Positions 11,191 through 21,377 of a stretch of DNA of 64,000 bases are shown here, one piece after another. Both the position numbers and the translations under genes were made by a program. The stretch comes from an uncultured Bacteroides sp. (GTDB taxonomy: Bacteria; Bacteroidota; Bacteroidia; Bacteroidales; UBA932), in contig UQQM01000008.1 in the NCBI GenBank assembly GCA_900543205.1, forward strand, positions 1 through 64,000, written 5' to 3'. The notes below the pieces were generated by a model. That model was not told where the DNA came from. It worked only from the letters and a program-made list of their open reading frames with translations, and searched no databases. Every line of letters begins with the position of its first letter. Positions within the stretch are counted from its first letter, which is position 1.

Positions 11191-12423
11191 ATGGAATTCA
11201 ACAGAACAAATTATGAAAAGATGCTTGACGAACTGTTCGCCAGGCATCCCAGCGTCCAGAAGGACGGATTCACCGCCGGAGCCTACAAGCCCGGGCTCGG
11301 AGGGATGATGGAATTCGACGCGCGGCTGGGCAGTCCCTGGCGGAATTTCAAGACCATACATGTGGCGGGGACGAACGGAAAAGGCTCCGTATGCTCCATG
11401 CTGGCGGCCGCCCTGGCGGCCAACGGGTACAAGGTGGGCCTTTACACCTCGCCCCATCTCATCGACTTCAGGGAAAGGGCCAAGATAATCGAGGGCGGAA
11501 GCTGGAGGATGATTTCCGAAAAGGAGGTCTGGGATTTCGTGAACGGGCACGAGCTCGAAGACCTGTCCTTTTTTGAAATCACCACAGGCCTGGCATTCAG
11601 CTGGTTCGCCTCGCAGCAGGTGGACATCGCAGTGATAGAGACCGGACTCGGCGGACGGCTGGACAGCACCAACATAATCACGCCGGAGCTCTGCATCATC
11701 ACGAGCATAGGGCTGGACCACTGCAAGATGCTCGGGAGCACGAGGGCCGAAATCGCAGCCGAGAAGGCGGGGATATTCAAGCCAGGAGTCCCGGCGGTGG
11801 TCTCGGAAGAGGACTGGGAGACAGCCGGAGTCTTCGAACGCAAGGCCGCCGAAGTCCATTGTCCGCTGTTCTTCGCCGACAGCTACCCGGAGGACGTCTT
11901 CCCCCTTGACCTCGGAGCCGCCTGCCAGACAAGCAACCTCCACACCGTGCTTTTCGCCCTCGGACTCCTGGGAGAACGCGCCGACCACGACGCACTCGGT
12001 CGTGCCGCCGCAATCACCGGACTGCGCGGACGCTGGGAAAAGCTGCCCGGAAAGCCCGACACGATCTGCGACATAGGCCACAACCCGGCCGCCCTGCGCA
12101 TCAACTTCGCCAGGCTCGAATCCCTGAACCGCCCCCTGTTCATAGTCTTCGGAATCATGGCCGACAAGGACATAGCCTCGATTATCCCACTGATGCCGCG
12201 CAGGGCGAAATACTTCTGCGTGGCACCCGCCATCCCACGTTCCCTTCCGGCCGGGGAGCTCGGAGAACTGATGAAGGACTTTGACCGCCGCGTGTGCGGA
12301 AGCGTCGGGGAAGGCGTGCGCATGGCCCGGGAGGAGGCGGCGGAGACCCCGGGCGGCATGGTTTATGTCGGGGGAAGCAACTTTGTGGTCGCCGAGTGCA
12401 TCTCTTCTCTCGAGCGACATTGA
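11191..12423 (+). CDS. folC: Bifunctional folylpolyglutamate/dihydrofolate synthase
   Basis: 410-residue Mur-ligase-like enzyme adding glutamate to dihydropteroate and folates. Visible motifs: the P-loop HVAGTNGKGSVCSML (about residues 56-70), YTSPHLIDFRER in the folate-binding loop, ETGLGGRLDSTN, and DIGHNPAA in the C-terminal domain. Length is normal. ATG 11191 is chosen because the alternative TTG at 11173 lies in the -7 promoter box. The next gene starts 15 bp downstream on the same strand, so read-through into the macroglobulin-like gene is likely. Confidence 0.95.
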   Translation: MEFNRTNYEKMLDELFARHPSVQKDGFTAGAYKPGLGGMMEFDARLGSPWRNFKTIHVAGTNGKGSVCSMLAAALAANGYKVGLYTSPHLIDFRERAKIIEGGSWRMISEKEVWDFVNGHELEDLSFFEITTGLAFSWFASQQVDIAVIETGLGGRLDSTNIITPELCIITSIGLDHCKMLGSTRAEIAAEKAGIFKPGVPAVVSEEDWETAGVFERKAAEVHCPLFFADSYPEDVFPLDLGAACQTSNLHTVLFALGLLGERADHDALGRAAAITGLRGRWEKLPGKPDTICDIGHNPAALRINFARLESLNRPLFIVFGIMADKDIASIIPLMPRRAKYFCVAPAIPRSLPAGELGELMKDFDRRVCGSVGEGVRMAREEAAETPGGMVYVGGSNFVVAECISSLERH

Positions 12424-12438
12424 AAAACAGACAACATC

Positions 12439-15400
12439 ATGAAACCGCTATTGCTTCTTCTGCTGACAATGACACTGAACGTATTTTCCGCCTCCGCCGA
12501 CGTGCAGGGGCACGTCCTCACGAAACTTTGGGACAGATATGAGAAAGCTTCCGGCGACGACCGGCCCAAGGACCAGCTGGCAGTGCTCGAGGAAATAAAG
12601 AGTGAAGCTTACAGGCGGCATCTCATACTTGACTTCTGCGATGCGGCGCAGGCCTACGTCGACGTGAGCTACAGGATGGACTGGAAACTGCGCGACCGCC
12701 TTGTAGCGCGTCTCGACGAAGAGCTCGAAGCCTTCGGGGAACCGGCAGCGACAATATACGCCGGCAGCAGGGGACGCAACGCCGATTCGCTCGAAGCTTA
12801 CATTCGCGCCAACGCGGACAGGCTCCGCAGCTCGCACAACGCCAGCCTGTATCCAAACGACCACAGGCTGACCGGCGGAAGTTTCGGAGAGATTCTTCCG
12901 GAACTCATTGAGAACGATCTGGAATATGCGCTATGGCGCCTCAACGCCAGCTGGAACCGCAGCGAAACCGCCATGGAGCTGATTGCCGACGGACTCGGGG
13001 AGCGCTATCCGATGAACGCTCTTCTCGAGTTCGACAGGCTCACCGACGGCATACCCGATGAGCAGAAGCTCAGGGAGTTCATCAGCAAATATGAATGGAA
13101 AGCGGTAGCGATGCTGGCCGAGCACAAGCTGCTGGACCTCAAGTTCTCCAGACTCAACTCGGACGGAGCGGATAGCGGCGAATATCTCGCGCTGTACGCC
13201 GACTGCATGGCGTTGTCGGGCAGGGCCGCAGCTGCCTCGGGAGACGAGAAGCCCATCGCCCGCATCTGCAGGGAACGGTGCCGCGACCTGCAGGAACGAC
13301 TGGAGTCGAAAGACATCTTCGCCGACACTTCCGACGACGTGCTGACCATCGGGCTTCGAAATCTCGAATCCGTGCGGGTGAGCATATTCAAGGACAGGGA
13401 AAAGATTTTCGAGCAGAGCCTCGACAATCCCGCGAAAAGCTTCTACGCCATCGACACTCTGACAATGGAACTGCCGGAGCTCGCCGACGGAAGCTACAGC
13501 ATCAAGCTGGTCTCCGGAAAGACAGAAACCGCCATCACCCACGGGAAATACAGCATATCGCTGGCCCTCAAGAGCGACAGCGAGGGGACGGCCGCATACG
13601 CCGCAGACTATATCAGCGGCAAGCCTCTCGGATGGTGCAGCCTGATTCTACGCGACGAGAACGGGGAGAAGGTGGCGGAGCTGCCCAGGCTGGACATCGA
13701 CGGTTTCAGCCGCCTGCCGGAATCATTCACATCAAAATTCCCGAAAAGGAAATGGGGATGGACGCTGCAGGCCGCTCTCAGCCTTCCCGGAAGAAGCACG
13801 CGTCTTTCGCAAGAGCTGCTGCTGAGCTACAATTATCTCCTGTCATCCGATGACGGAGCCGCAGACGAGACTCCCGATGACCGGCTGAACTGCCTGCTTC
13901 TCACCGACCGCAGCGCCTTCAATCCCGGGGAGACCGTCCGCTTCAAGACAATATTGTACAGAGGCGACTACGGGCACAGCCTCGCAGGAGAAGGGATACG
14001 TCTGACCGCCAGGCTGCTGGATCCCGAAGGCAAGGAACTTTCATCCTCCGTACTCACCACCGGAGAATTCAGTTCGGCGGCCGGCAGCTTCGTCCTGCAG
14101 AAAAGCCGTCTCGGCGGACTCTACACCATACGCATCGAGCATGAAGACCACACGCTTGCATCCGCCAGGGTGCTGGCCGACGAATTCGTGCTGCCGACCT
14201 TCGACCTCGTCTGGACCGAGGACAGCCTGCTGCACCTTCCGGGCGACCGCATCGAGGTCAAAGGCAGAATCAAGGCCTATTCGGGCCATAGCCTCAGCGC
14301 CGCCGACATCAGCTACAAGGTCTCCAATGGCAATGAGACCATCGCCTCCGGCCCGCTTGCAAGCGATACCGAAGGGAATTTCACCATCACATTCGACAGC
14401 CCGTCCAAACGGGAATATGCACATTATGCCGTCAGCGTCAGGGTAAGCGACGCCACGGGCGAAACCAGGGAGTTCAGCACCAGCCTGAATGTCCGGCCTG
14501 ACATCCCCCTGAAAATCGAAGCCGTGAAAGCCGCCGAAGGCAGTTTTGAGCTAACTGATGACGATGATGACATCTACCTCCGGGAAGACAGATACATATT
14601 CACCGGAGACATGGCCGGCTTCGTCCTCGGCACCGCCAGCGGCTACAAGCGCCCCGGCGCGACCGTGGAATACAGCCTGTCGTCCGAAGGGAAGATTCTC
14701 AAGGAAGGCAGCATGGACCCCGGCAGGCTGGATCTCCCGCTGGATGGCGGCGGCACCGGCCTCTATAGGCTTGACGTCAGCATCAGGACGAAGGCGCACA
14801 ACGGAGAGGAGTTCAGTTCACGCGACAGCGTACTTATCATCCATGTACCTTCAGGCAGCAAGGCACTCAACATGCCCGGAGTCAGGAGCTTCTTCCTCGA
14901 AAGCCCCGCAGAAGGCCTCTCGCTCCAGATGGGAGCGACCTGCGGCCCCGTGTGGGCGGTGGCGGAACTCTACGGCGACGGCAACCGTCCGCTCGACCGG
15001 AAGATGGTATATCTTGGAGGACAGACGGGGCGTGAAGGCTCGCTCGAGACCGTCAGCTTCGAACACAGGCAGGGATATCCCGGCCAGCTAGCCGTCAAGG
15101 TCTTCTATTTCCGCGACAAGCGGAGCTTCAGCTACACCCGCGAATTCGATTTCACAGATGAGGCTTCCAGGCTGCCTCTCGAATTCACCAGATTCCTGGA
15201 CACGACATCGCCTTCGAAGACATACAGCTTCATCATCAGGACCGAACCCGGAGTGGAGTGCGCCGCCACCATCTTCGACGCCAGCACCGAGACCCTCATG
15301 GAGAATGTCTGGTATGACGTGCTGCCTTGGCGCGAGCCTGCCGGGAATGTCAGCTACAGCAGCATCTGCGGGGTCAACGGCACCACTCCCGGCATCATCA

Positions 15401-17595
15401 GGGGCACGGCCAGGAGAATGACAAGAATCAATTCGGTCATGGCCGCCAGCCCGATGTTCAAGCTGGACTCGGATTCAGGCACAGTCATAGAGGAAGCCGT
15501 CATGGACGAATCCGCTGCGCCCGGAATGCACATACGCGAGAATTTCGAGAGCACCATAGCCTGGGAGCCTTTCCTGCGCTCCGACGGGAACGGCGAGATA
15601 CGCTTCGACTTCAGCACCTCCGACAAACTGTCGCGCTACTATGTGCAGCTCTTCGCCCACGACAGGAATTTCCGCAACAGCGCCCTGCGCCGCGAGATGA
15701 CGGTGACCCTGCCGGTAAAGGTCGCAGTCGTACAGCCGCAGTATCTGTACGAATCCGACAGCTGGAACGCCCGCGTGAGCATATCCAACATGCTGGAGAC
15801 CGCAGTCAGCGGAAAAATCACCATCAGTTTCCTTGACGGAGACGACGTGAAGACCGCCGCCGTACTGGAATCAGGATGCGACAGCCTGACGGTCAGCGCA
15901 GGAGGCGCGGCGGAGTTCAGCCTCGCATTGGACGCGCCAGCAACCGGCACCATCGGCCTGCTGGCAAGCTTCATCCCCGACGATGCGGAATACGGCTCGG
16001 ACGCGGTGTTCGTAACCATCCCCGTCAAGAAGCCCGTGCAGACAATCACCGAAGCGCATTCGGCGCTGTACCGTCCCGGCATGGACAGGGATGAACTGAT
16101 CGCCAGATTGCGCGGAATGTTCGTGAATGCCGACGGCAGCACGGCTTCCGTGAGAGAAATCTCGATACGCGGGATGCTCGGGGAAGCCATACCGGAGGAA
16201 CTTTATCCCGAAAGCGAGGATGTGCTGAGCCTCTCGGCGGCTCTCTGGGCGGACAATCTGCTGTCCTCCCTGGAAGGTGCGGAGGCCGTAGGGCTTGACA
16301 ATGTGCAGAAAGCGGAGCTCGTAGGCAGAATCGCCGCCTGCCGGAATTCCGACGGCGGCTTCGGCTGGTTCGCCGGAATGAACTCCTCTCCCGTGATTAC
16401 CGCAGTGCTTCTCGAAAGGTTCAGCGAGATGGGGTCCGGATGTCCGGATACCGTTTCGGAACTGCTCCCCACGGCAGTGGAATACCTCGACGGCGAGATG
16501 TTCAGCGGAAAGGTGCGTCCGCTCTGGTGCGGAGGCCTGAGTCTCGCGCAGTACCTGCACGTGAGAGCGTCATATCCGGAAGTCCGCCTCTGCACCGGAG
16601 AGCTTGGCCGGAAGGAACTCAAGGCATTCAGGAAGACGGTGCGCGAGTACCTCGTCCCTTCCGGTGACGCCGGGCTCGAAGGACATATTCTCGCAAAGGC
16701 CAGACGGCTGTCCACCCTGCAGGCCCTGCTCGCCGACGAGGCCGGAATCAGGCTGGCGAAGGACCTCGGCATCCCGATGATGACCGGCCGCAGGCTCGCA
16801 AAATCACTCGGACGCGACATCGAGTCCCTCGCCCAATACGCCCGACCGCATGCAAGCGGGGGATACTATTATCCGAACGCGGTAATGCCCTGGCGCGGTC
16901 TGCTCGAAAGCGAACTGTACGCCCATTCCATGCTCTGCAAGCTCATGGACAGCTGCGGGCATACGGAAATTGCGGAAGGTGTCAGGCTGTGGACAATGGT
17001 GCAGAAGGAGACTCAGAAATGGGAGTCCGATCCCGGCTACCTCGAGGCCCTGGCCTGTGTGATGCAGGGTTCGGAAGAAACGCTGGACACGAAGGTCATC
17101 GCTCTGTCCGCCTCCGTGGAGCTTCCTTTCGAAGACATACGCGCCGACGGCAACGGATTCACCGTGGAAAGCGAGTTCTACCTGAACGGGGAGAAGATTG
17201 CCGACGGCGACACCCTGCATGTCGGCGACAGGCTAACCGCAGTATACCTGGTATGGAGCGAAGAGAACCGCAGCTTCGTCAGGCTCAGCGTACCCAGGAA
17301 CGCCGCCCTTAGGCCGGTCGACCAGATTTCCGGCCGATACGGCTGGATGGCCAGGGCGCTTTCCGTCCCGGGATGGACAACGTTCACACCCCAGGGGTAT
17401 CGCAGCGTGAGGGCGGACAGGACCGAATACTGGTTCGAAAGCTACCACGAGGAGAAGACCGCCATCAGCGAGGAGTTCTTCGTGACCCAGGAGGGGCGTT
17501 TCCAGTCGCCTGTGCCCGAGATAGAGTCGCTCTATGCGCCGCACTACCGGGCCAACGGTTCCGGCAGCGGATATATGGCCGTTGCCGGGAACTAG
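12439..17595 (+). CDS. Alpha-2-macroglobulin-like secreted protein, no thioester motif
   Basis: 1718-residue exported protein with a signal peptide (hydrophobic Leu-rich core, residues 3-18) and no lipobox cysteine, so periplasmic or surface but not a classic lipoprotein. An MG2-type domain is seen around residues 487-565 (DRSAFNPGETVRFKT), the A2M segment near 1035-1075 (AWEPFLRSDGNGEIRFDFSTS) and a terpenoid-cyclase-like helical region near 1250-1550 (DGGFGWFAGM). The thioester motif CxEQ of trapping macroglobulins is absent, as in several bacterial paralogues. Bacterial A2Ms are thought to inhibit host or rival proteases. Likely co-transcribed with folC. Confidence 0.9.
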   Translation: MKPLLLLLLTMTLNVFSASADVQGHVLTKLWDRYEKASGDDRPKDQLAVLEEIKSEAYRRHLILDFCDAAQAYVDVSYRMDWKLRDRLVARLDEELEAFGEPAATIYAGSRGRNADSLEAYIRANADRLRSSHNASLYPNDHRLTGGSFGEILPELIENDLEYALWRLNASWNRSETAMELIADGLGERYPMNALLEFDRLTDGIPDEQKLREFISKYEWKAVAMLAEHKLLDLKFSRLNSDGADSGEYLALYADCMALSGRAAAASGDEKPIARICRERCRDLQERLESKDIFADTSDDVLTIGLRNLESVRVSIFKDREKIFEQSLDNPAKSFYAIDTLTMELPELADGSYSIKLVSGKTETAITHGKYSISLALKSDSEGTAAYAADYISGKPLGWCSLILRDENGEKVAELPRLDIDGFSRLPESFTSKFPKRKWGWTLQAALSLPGRSTRLSQELLLSYNYLLSSDDGAADETPDDRLNCLLLTDRSAFNPGETVRFKTILYRGDYGHSLAGEGIRLTARLLDPEGKELSSSVLTTGEFSSAAGSFVLQKSRLGGLYTIRIEHEDHTLASARVLADEFVLPTFDLVWTEDSLLHLPGDRIEVKGRIKAYSGHSLSAADISYKVSNGNETIASGPLASDTEGNFTITFDSPSKREYAHYAVSVRVSDATGETREFSTSLNVRPDIPLKIEAVKAAEGSFELTDDDDDIYLREDRYIFTGDMAGFVLGTASGYKRPGATVEYSLSSEGKILKEGSMDPGRLDLPLDGGGTGLYRLDVSIRTKAHNGEEFSSRDSVLIIHVPSGSKALNMPGVRSFFLESPAEGLSLQMGATCGPVWAVAELYGDGNRPLDRKMVYLGGQTGREGSLETVSFEHRQGYPGQLAVKVFYFRDKRSFSYTREFDFTDEASRLPLEFTRFLDTTSPSKTYSFIIRTEPGVECAATIFDASTETLMENVWYDVLPWREPAGNVSYSSICGVNGTTPGIIRGTARRMTRINSVMAASPMFKLDSDSGTVIEEAVMDESAAPGMHIRENFESTIAWEPFLRSDGNGEIRFDFSTSDKLSRYYVQLFAHDRNFRNSALRREMTVTLPVKVAVVQPQYLYESDSWNARVSISNMLETAVSGKITISFLDGDDVKTAAVLESGCDSLTVSAGGAAEFSLALDAPATGTIGLLASFIPDDAEYGSDAVFVTIPVKKPVQTITEAHSALYRPGMDRDELIARLRGMFVNADGSTASVREISIRGMLGEAIPEELYPESEDVLSLSAALWADNLLSSLEGAEAVGLDNVQKAELVGRIAACRNSDGGFGWFAGMNSSPVITAVLLERFSEMGSGCPDTVSELLPTAVEYLDGEMFSGKVRPLWCGGLSLAQYLHVRASYPEVRLCTGELGRKELKAFRKTVREYLVPSGDAGLEGHILAKARRLSTLQALLADEAGIRLAKDLGIPMMTGRRLAKSLGRDIESLAQYARPHASGGYYYPNAVMPWRGLLESELYAHSMLCKLMDSCGHTEIAEGVRLWTMVQKETQKWESDPGYLEALACVMQGSEETLDTKVIALSASVELPFEDIRADGNGFTVESEFYLNGEKIADGDTLHVGDRLTAVYLVWSEENRSFVRLSVPRNAALRPVDQISGRYGWMARALSVPGWTTFTPQGYRSVRADRTEYWFESYHEEKTAISEEFFVTQEGRFQSPVPEIESLYAPHYRANGSGSGYMAVAGN

Positions 17596-17633
17596 CCTCG
17601 CGGCTGCAATTGCGTCTCGCAGGCTGCGTCAGA

Positions 17634-18626
17634 CTACAGCGTCTGGCCGCCGATGAACTCGCGCATGATTGAGGTGGGAGGGATGGCGGCTATCTCTATA
17701 GGCTTCAGCGGCAGTATGTTCTTCATGAAATCCAGAAGCTCCTGCGCCTTGGCGTAGGCCGGCGAGGACTCGCTGATGCCGCAGAGCAGAGGCTCGGCAT
17801 AATATTTCAGGAGAGGCATGTCGTAGAGCGTGGAGGAATTGAACACCACGTTGGCATTCTGGTCGAAGGGGAAGATGTACTTTTCCTCGCCCCGGCGCAC
17901 GGAAGGCCAGCGCAATATGTTCTCCTCGGGAGAAATGCCGCGTGTGCGGTTGTCACGCACGATGCGCCTGAGCAGGCGCTTGTCGGTAGTGGAGTTGTGT
18001 TCCTTGTGGCCGCCGGGAAGCGACGAGAGCGCGGAGATGTAGATGCGGAAAATCTTGCTCTGCGGAATCTTCGGAGTCAATGCCGGATTCAGCGCATGTA
18101 TGCCCTCCATGAACAGGATGTCGTTGCGTTCCAGCTTCATGGTCTCGCCGGGGAAGGTGCGCACTCCCGCCACGAAATCGAACTTGGGCAGGTTCACCTC
18201 CTTGCCGGACAGCAGGTCTTCGAGCTGCTCGTTCAGAAACCTGATGTCCATGGCCTCCAGGGCTTCATAGTCGCGCTCCCCGTTCTCGTCGAGAGGAGTG
18301 TCGTCGCGGTTCACGAAGTAGTTGTCAAGCTCTATCACCTTCGGATTGAGGCCGAGCACCCTGGCCTGCTGGGCAATGCGCAGGGACGAACTGGTCTTTC
18401 CGCTCGACGAAGGGCCGGACATCATGACTATCGGGCACCTGCGGCGGTTCCAGAATATCTGGTCGGCCGCCTGGGCGTATTTGCGCTCCTGACGGGCCTC
18501 GCAGAGGTTGATAAGGTCGATAGCCTCCCCTTCAAGAAGCGTATCGTTGAGTTTTTCGATGGTATCTATGCCTATCGCCTGACACCAGTCGGCGTATTCC
18601 TGCCTTGCGGCCTCGATTTTATTCAT
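17634..18626 (-). CDS. Uridine kinase/phosphoribulokinase-family P-loop kinase
   Basis: 330 residues. The kinase domain carries a P-loop GPSSSGKTSS (residues 71-80), IELDNYFVNRDD with substrate-site acidic residues, and DILFMEGIHALNP, all typical of the uridine kinase family. About 60 extra N-terminal residues precede the P-loop, as in the longer Bacteroidetes form. Nucleoside specificity cannot be read from the sequence. ATG 18626 overlaps the uvrA stop as ATGA, which decides the start over the longer open frame to 18695 and implies translational coupling to uvrA. Confidence 0.88.
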   Translation of the reverse strand: MNKIEAARQEYADWCQAIGIDTIEKLNDTLLEGEAIDLINLCEARQERKYAQAADQIFWNRRRCPIVMMSGPSSSGKTSSSLRIAQQARVLGLNPKVIELDNYFVNRDDTPLDENGERDYEALEAMDIRFLNEQLEDLLSGKEVNLPKFDFVAGVRTFPGETMKLERNDILFMEGIHALNPALTPKIPQSKIFRIYISALSSLPGGHKEHNSTTDKRLLRRIVRDNRTRGISPEENILRWPSVRRGEEKYIFPFDQNANVVFNSSTLYDMPLLKYYAEPLLCGISESSPAYAKAQELLDFMKNILPLKPIEIAAIPPTSIMREFIGGQTL

Positions 18627-21328
18627 AAAACATCCTTTAAATATCTGCCTGTAACTGAAGCCGGGTCGGAAGCCACCTGCTCCGGCGTCCCGCATGCAAT
18701 TATCCTGCCGCCCGACTTACCGCCGCCCGGGCCCATGTCTATGATATGGTCGGCACATTTGAGCACGTCGAGATTGTGCTCTATGACGATTACCGTATTC
18801 CCCTGGTCCACCAGGCGCCGAAGCACTCCCATCAGCACCTTGATGTCCTCGAAATGCAGTCCTGTCGTAGGCTCGTCAAGCATGTACAGCGTATTCCCCG
18901 TGGCCCTCCTGAACAGTTCGGCGGCCAGCTTCATCCTCTGGCTCTCGCCTCCGGAAAGCGTGACCGAAGACTGGCCGAGCCGGACATAGCCCAGACCCAC
19001 GTCCACGAGAGCCTTGAGCTTCGGGGCTATCTTGGGATGGGAGCTGAAGAATTCATAGGCCTCGGAAATCGGCATGTCCAGCACCTCGGAAATATTCTTC
19101 CCACGGTATTTGACGGCCAATGTGGCCTCGTTGTAGCGGCGTCCCCGGCACTGGTCGCAGACCACATTGACCGAGGGCAGGAAATTCATCTCTATCACCT
19201 TGATTCCGGCGCCCTTGCACTCCTCGCACCGGCCTCCTGCCACGTTGAACGAAAAGCGTCCGGCCTTGAAGCCGCGCACCTTGGCGTCCGGCGTGTCCTC
19301 GAAGAGGGCCCGTATGTCGGTGAATACCCCGGTGAATGTCGCCGGATTTGAACGGGGGGAACGCCCGATAGGGCTCTGGTCTATCTCTATGACCTTGTCC
19401 ACGTTCTCGATGCCTTCTATCGAAGAATACCCGAGAGGCTTGCCCTTGAACCTATAGAGCTTGCCCTTCAGGATGGGCATCAGCGTCTCGTTTATCAGAG
19501 TGGACTTTCCGGAGCCGCTGACGCCGGAAATGCCTATCAGCATCCCCAGGGGGAAAGTCACGTCTATGTTCTTGAGGTTGTTTCCGCACGCGCCGCGCAG
19601 CACCAGGGTCTTCCCGTTGCCGGCAGCCCTCTCCGAAGGGGTCACGTTGGGGTTCACCACCGGCCGTGGCGGGCCGCTGTAGCAGATTTCGCCTCCGTTC
19701 CCGCCAGCTCCGGGGCCCACGTCGACTATCCAGTCGGCCGACTTGATGGTCTCCTCATCGTGCTCGACCACTATCACGGTATTGTGCTCGTCACGGAGCT
19801 TCTTCAATGACGCGATAAGCTTCAGATTGTCCCTCTGGTGCAGACCTATGCTGGGTTCATCCAGGATGTATATCACGTTGACGAGACGGGAGCCTATCTG
19901 CGTCGCAAGACGTATGCGCTGGCCTTCCCCGCCCGAAAGCGTTGCGGAAGGCCGGTCCAGGCTCAGATAGTCCAGGCCCACGTCAAGCAGGAAATGCACC
20001 CTGTCGTGAAGCTCGCGTATGATGTCGCGCGCTATGGCGTTCTGCCTGGAGTCCAGCCGGGAGGGCAGGCTATCAATCCATAAGGCGAGCTCCGAAATCT
20101 CCATGGCGCTCACCTGGGAGATGTCCTTTCCGTCTATGCGGAAGCAGCGGGCGTTCCCGTTCAGCCGCGTGCCGTGGCACACGGGACAGACTACCTTGTC
20201 CTCGATGTCCCCGACCACTCCGGGCCAGTTGACCATTTCGGAAAGCGCGCCCTCGCCCACGCGGAAGAACTCGTCGGAGCCGTATATCACCAGGGTGACG
20301 GCCTCGTCCGGCAGGGCGGCTATCGGCTCATATAGCGAAAAACCGTGTTTCCGCGACATGGAGCGCAGTATCTCGAACTTCTTCCCGTCGCGCATGCGCC
20401 CCAGCGGCACGATTCCGCCGTCGGCTATCGAAACGTCCCTGTCGGGGATGATGCTGTCGATGTTCACATCGACCACCGTGCCGAGCCCCTTGCAGTGAGG
20501 GCAATATCCTTCGGGCGAATTGAAGGAGAAAGAATGCGGCGCCGGCTCCTGCAGGGAGATGCCGCTGTCCGGATCCACAAGATGCTTTGAGAAATGCCTG
20601 AGCGTCCCCGTCTCCATGTCCATGACGGCAAGCGAGCCTTTGCCGGCGGAAAGCGCCGTGCCCACCGAACTGCGCACGCGTCTGTCATCGCCGTCTCCGG
20701 GCTTCAGCTTGTCCACCACGAGCTCGATGAAATGGCTTTTGTAGCGGTCGAGCGCATCGACCTCCGAAAGCTCCTTCAGCTCCCCGTCTATGCGCACTCC
20801 GGTGAAGCCCTTGCGGCGCAACTGGTCGAAGAGTTCGCGGTAGTGCCCCTTGCGGCCTCTGACCAGAGGTGCGAGCAGCAGGCACTTGCGCCCATGGTAG
20901 CCGCTCATTATCAGCTCGACTATCTGCGCATCGGTGTAGCGCACCATCTCCTTGCCGGTCAGCGGCGAATACGCCACCGAAGCCCTGGCGAACAGCAGGC
21001 GCAGGAAGTCATAGATTTCGGTGATGGTTCCGACCGTGGAGCGCGGGTTGCCGCCAGTGGTCTTCTGCTCTATGGCTATGACCGGGCTCAGGCCGTTTAT
21101 GCTCTCCACCGAAGGCTTCTCCAGGATGCCCATGAAATGCTTGGCATACGGGGAGAGAGTGTTCATGTAGCGGCGCTGCCCTTCAGCGTATATGGTATCG
21201 AAAGCCAGCGATGACTTGCCGCTGCCGCTGACGCCGGTCATCACAGTGAACTTTCCCCTAGGTATGTCCACGTCGACGTTCTTCAGATTGTTGGCGTGGG
21301 CTCCGCGTATTTCTATTTGCTTGTCCAT
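18623..21328 (-). CDS. uvrA: UvrA-family excinuclease subunit, first zinc site incomplete
   Basis: 901-residue nucleotide-excision-repair damage-recognition ABC ATPase. Both ATPase halves are seen: Walker A GVSGSGKSS (Lys38) and a second GVSGSGKST, plus two LSGGE signatures (ATLSGGEGQR and VTLSGGESQR). The UvrB-binding region (about residues 115-240, LAPLVRGRKG) is present. The C-terminal zinc site is intact (Cys701/704 and 724/727). The N-terminal zinc site keeps only Cys276/279; where the first CxxC should be there is DPDS (252-255). It may therefore be a UvrA2-like paralogue. Coupled to the kinase gene downstream; a -7 box lies 13 nt upstream. Confidence 0.92.
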   Translation of the reverse strand: MDKQIEIRGAHANNLKNVDVDIPRGKFTVMTGVSGSGKSSLAFDTIYAEGQRRYMNTLSPYAKHFMGILEKPSVESINGLSPVIAIEQKTTGGNPRSTVGTITEIYDFLRLLFARASVAYSPLTGKEMVRYTDAQIVELIMSGYHGRKCLLLAPLVRGRKGHYRELFDQLRRKGFTGVRIDGELKELSEVDALDRYKSHFIELVVDKLKPGDGDDRRVRSSVGTALSAGKGSLAVMDMETGTLRHFSKHLVDPDSGISLQEPAPHSFSFNSPEGYCPHCKGLGTVVDVNIDSIIPDRDVSIADGGIVPLGRMRDGKKFEILRSMSRKHGFSLYEPIAALPDEAVTLVIYGSDEFFRVGEGALSEMVNWPGVVGDIEDKVVCPVCHGTRLNGNARCFRIDGKDISQVSAMEISELALWIDSLPSRLDSRQNAIARDIIRELHDRVHFLLDVGLDYLSLDRPSATLSGGEGQRIRLATQIGSRLVNVIYILDEPSIGLHQRDNLKLIASLKKLRDEHNTVIVVEHDEETIKSADWIVDVGPGAGGNGGEICYSGPPRPVVNPNVTPSERAAGNGKTLVLRGACGNNLKNIDVTFPLGMLIGISGVSGSGKSTLINETLMPILKGKLYRFKGKPLGYSSIEGIENVDKVIEIDQSPIGRSPRSNPATFTGVFTDIRALFEDTPDAKVRGFKAGRFSFNVAGGRCEECKGAGIKVIEMNFLPSVNVVCDQCRGRRYNEATLAVKYRGKNISEVLDMPISEAYEFFSSHPKIAPKLKALVDVGLGYVRLGQSSVTLSGGESQRMKLAAELFRRATGNTLYMLDEPTTGLHFEDIKVLMGVLRRLVDQGNTVIVIEHNLDVLKCADHIIDMGPGGGKSGGRIIACGTPEQVASDPASVTGRYLKDVL

Positions 21329-21341
21329 GGTCGGAGAACGA

Positions 21342-21349
21342 CAAATTTA
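21342..21349 (-). promoter_or_regulatory. -7 box of the uvrA promoter
   Basis: TAAATTTG on the minus strand, 13 nt before the uvrA ATG. It lies only 12 bp from the opposite-facing box of the EamA gene, so the divergent promoters are face to face. Confidence 0.6.
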
Positions 21350-21361
21350 CGAATTTTTGCA

Positions 21362-21369
21362 TATCTTTG
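21362..21369 (+). promoter_or_regulatory. -7 box of the EamA-operon promoter
   Basis: TATCTTTG on the plus strand, ending 8 nt before the ATG at 21378. This predicts a leaderless or nearly leaderless transcript. No obvious -33 element. Confidence 0.6.
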
Positions 21370-21377
21370 ACCCCTGT

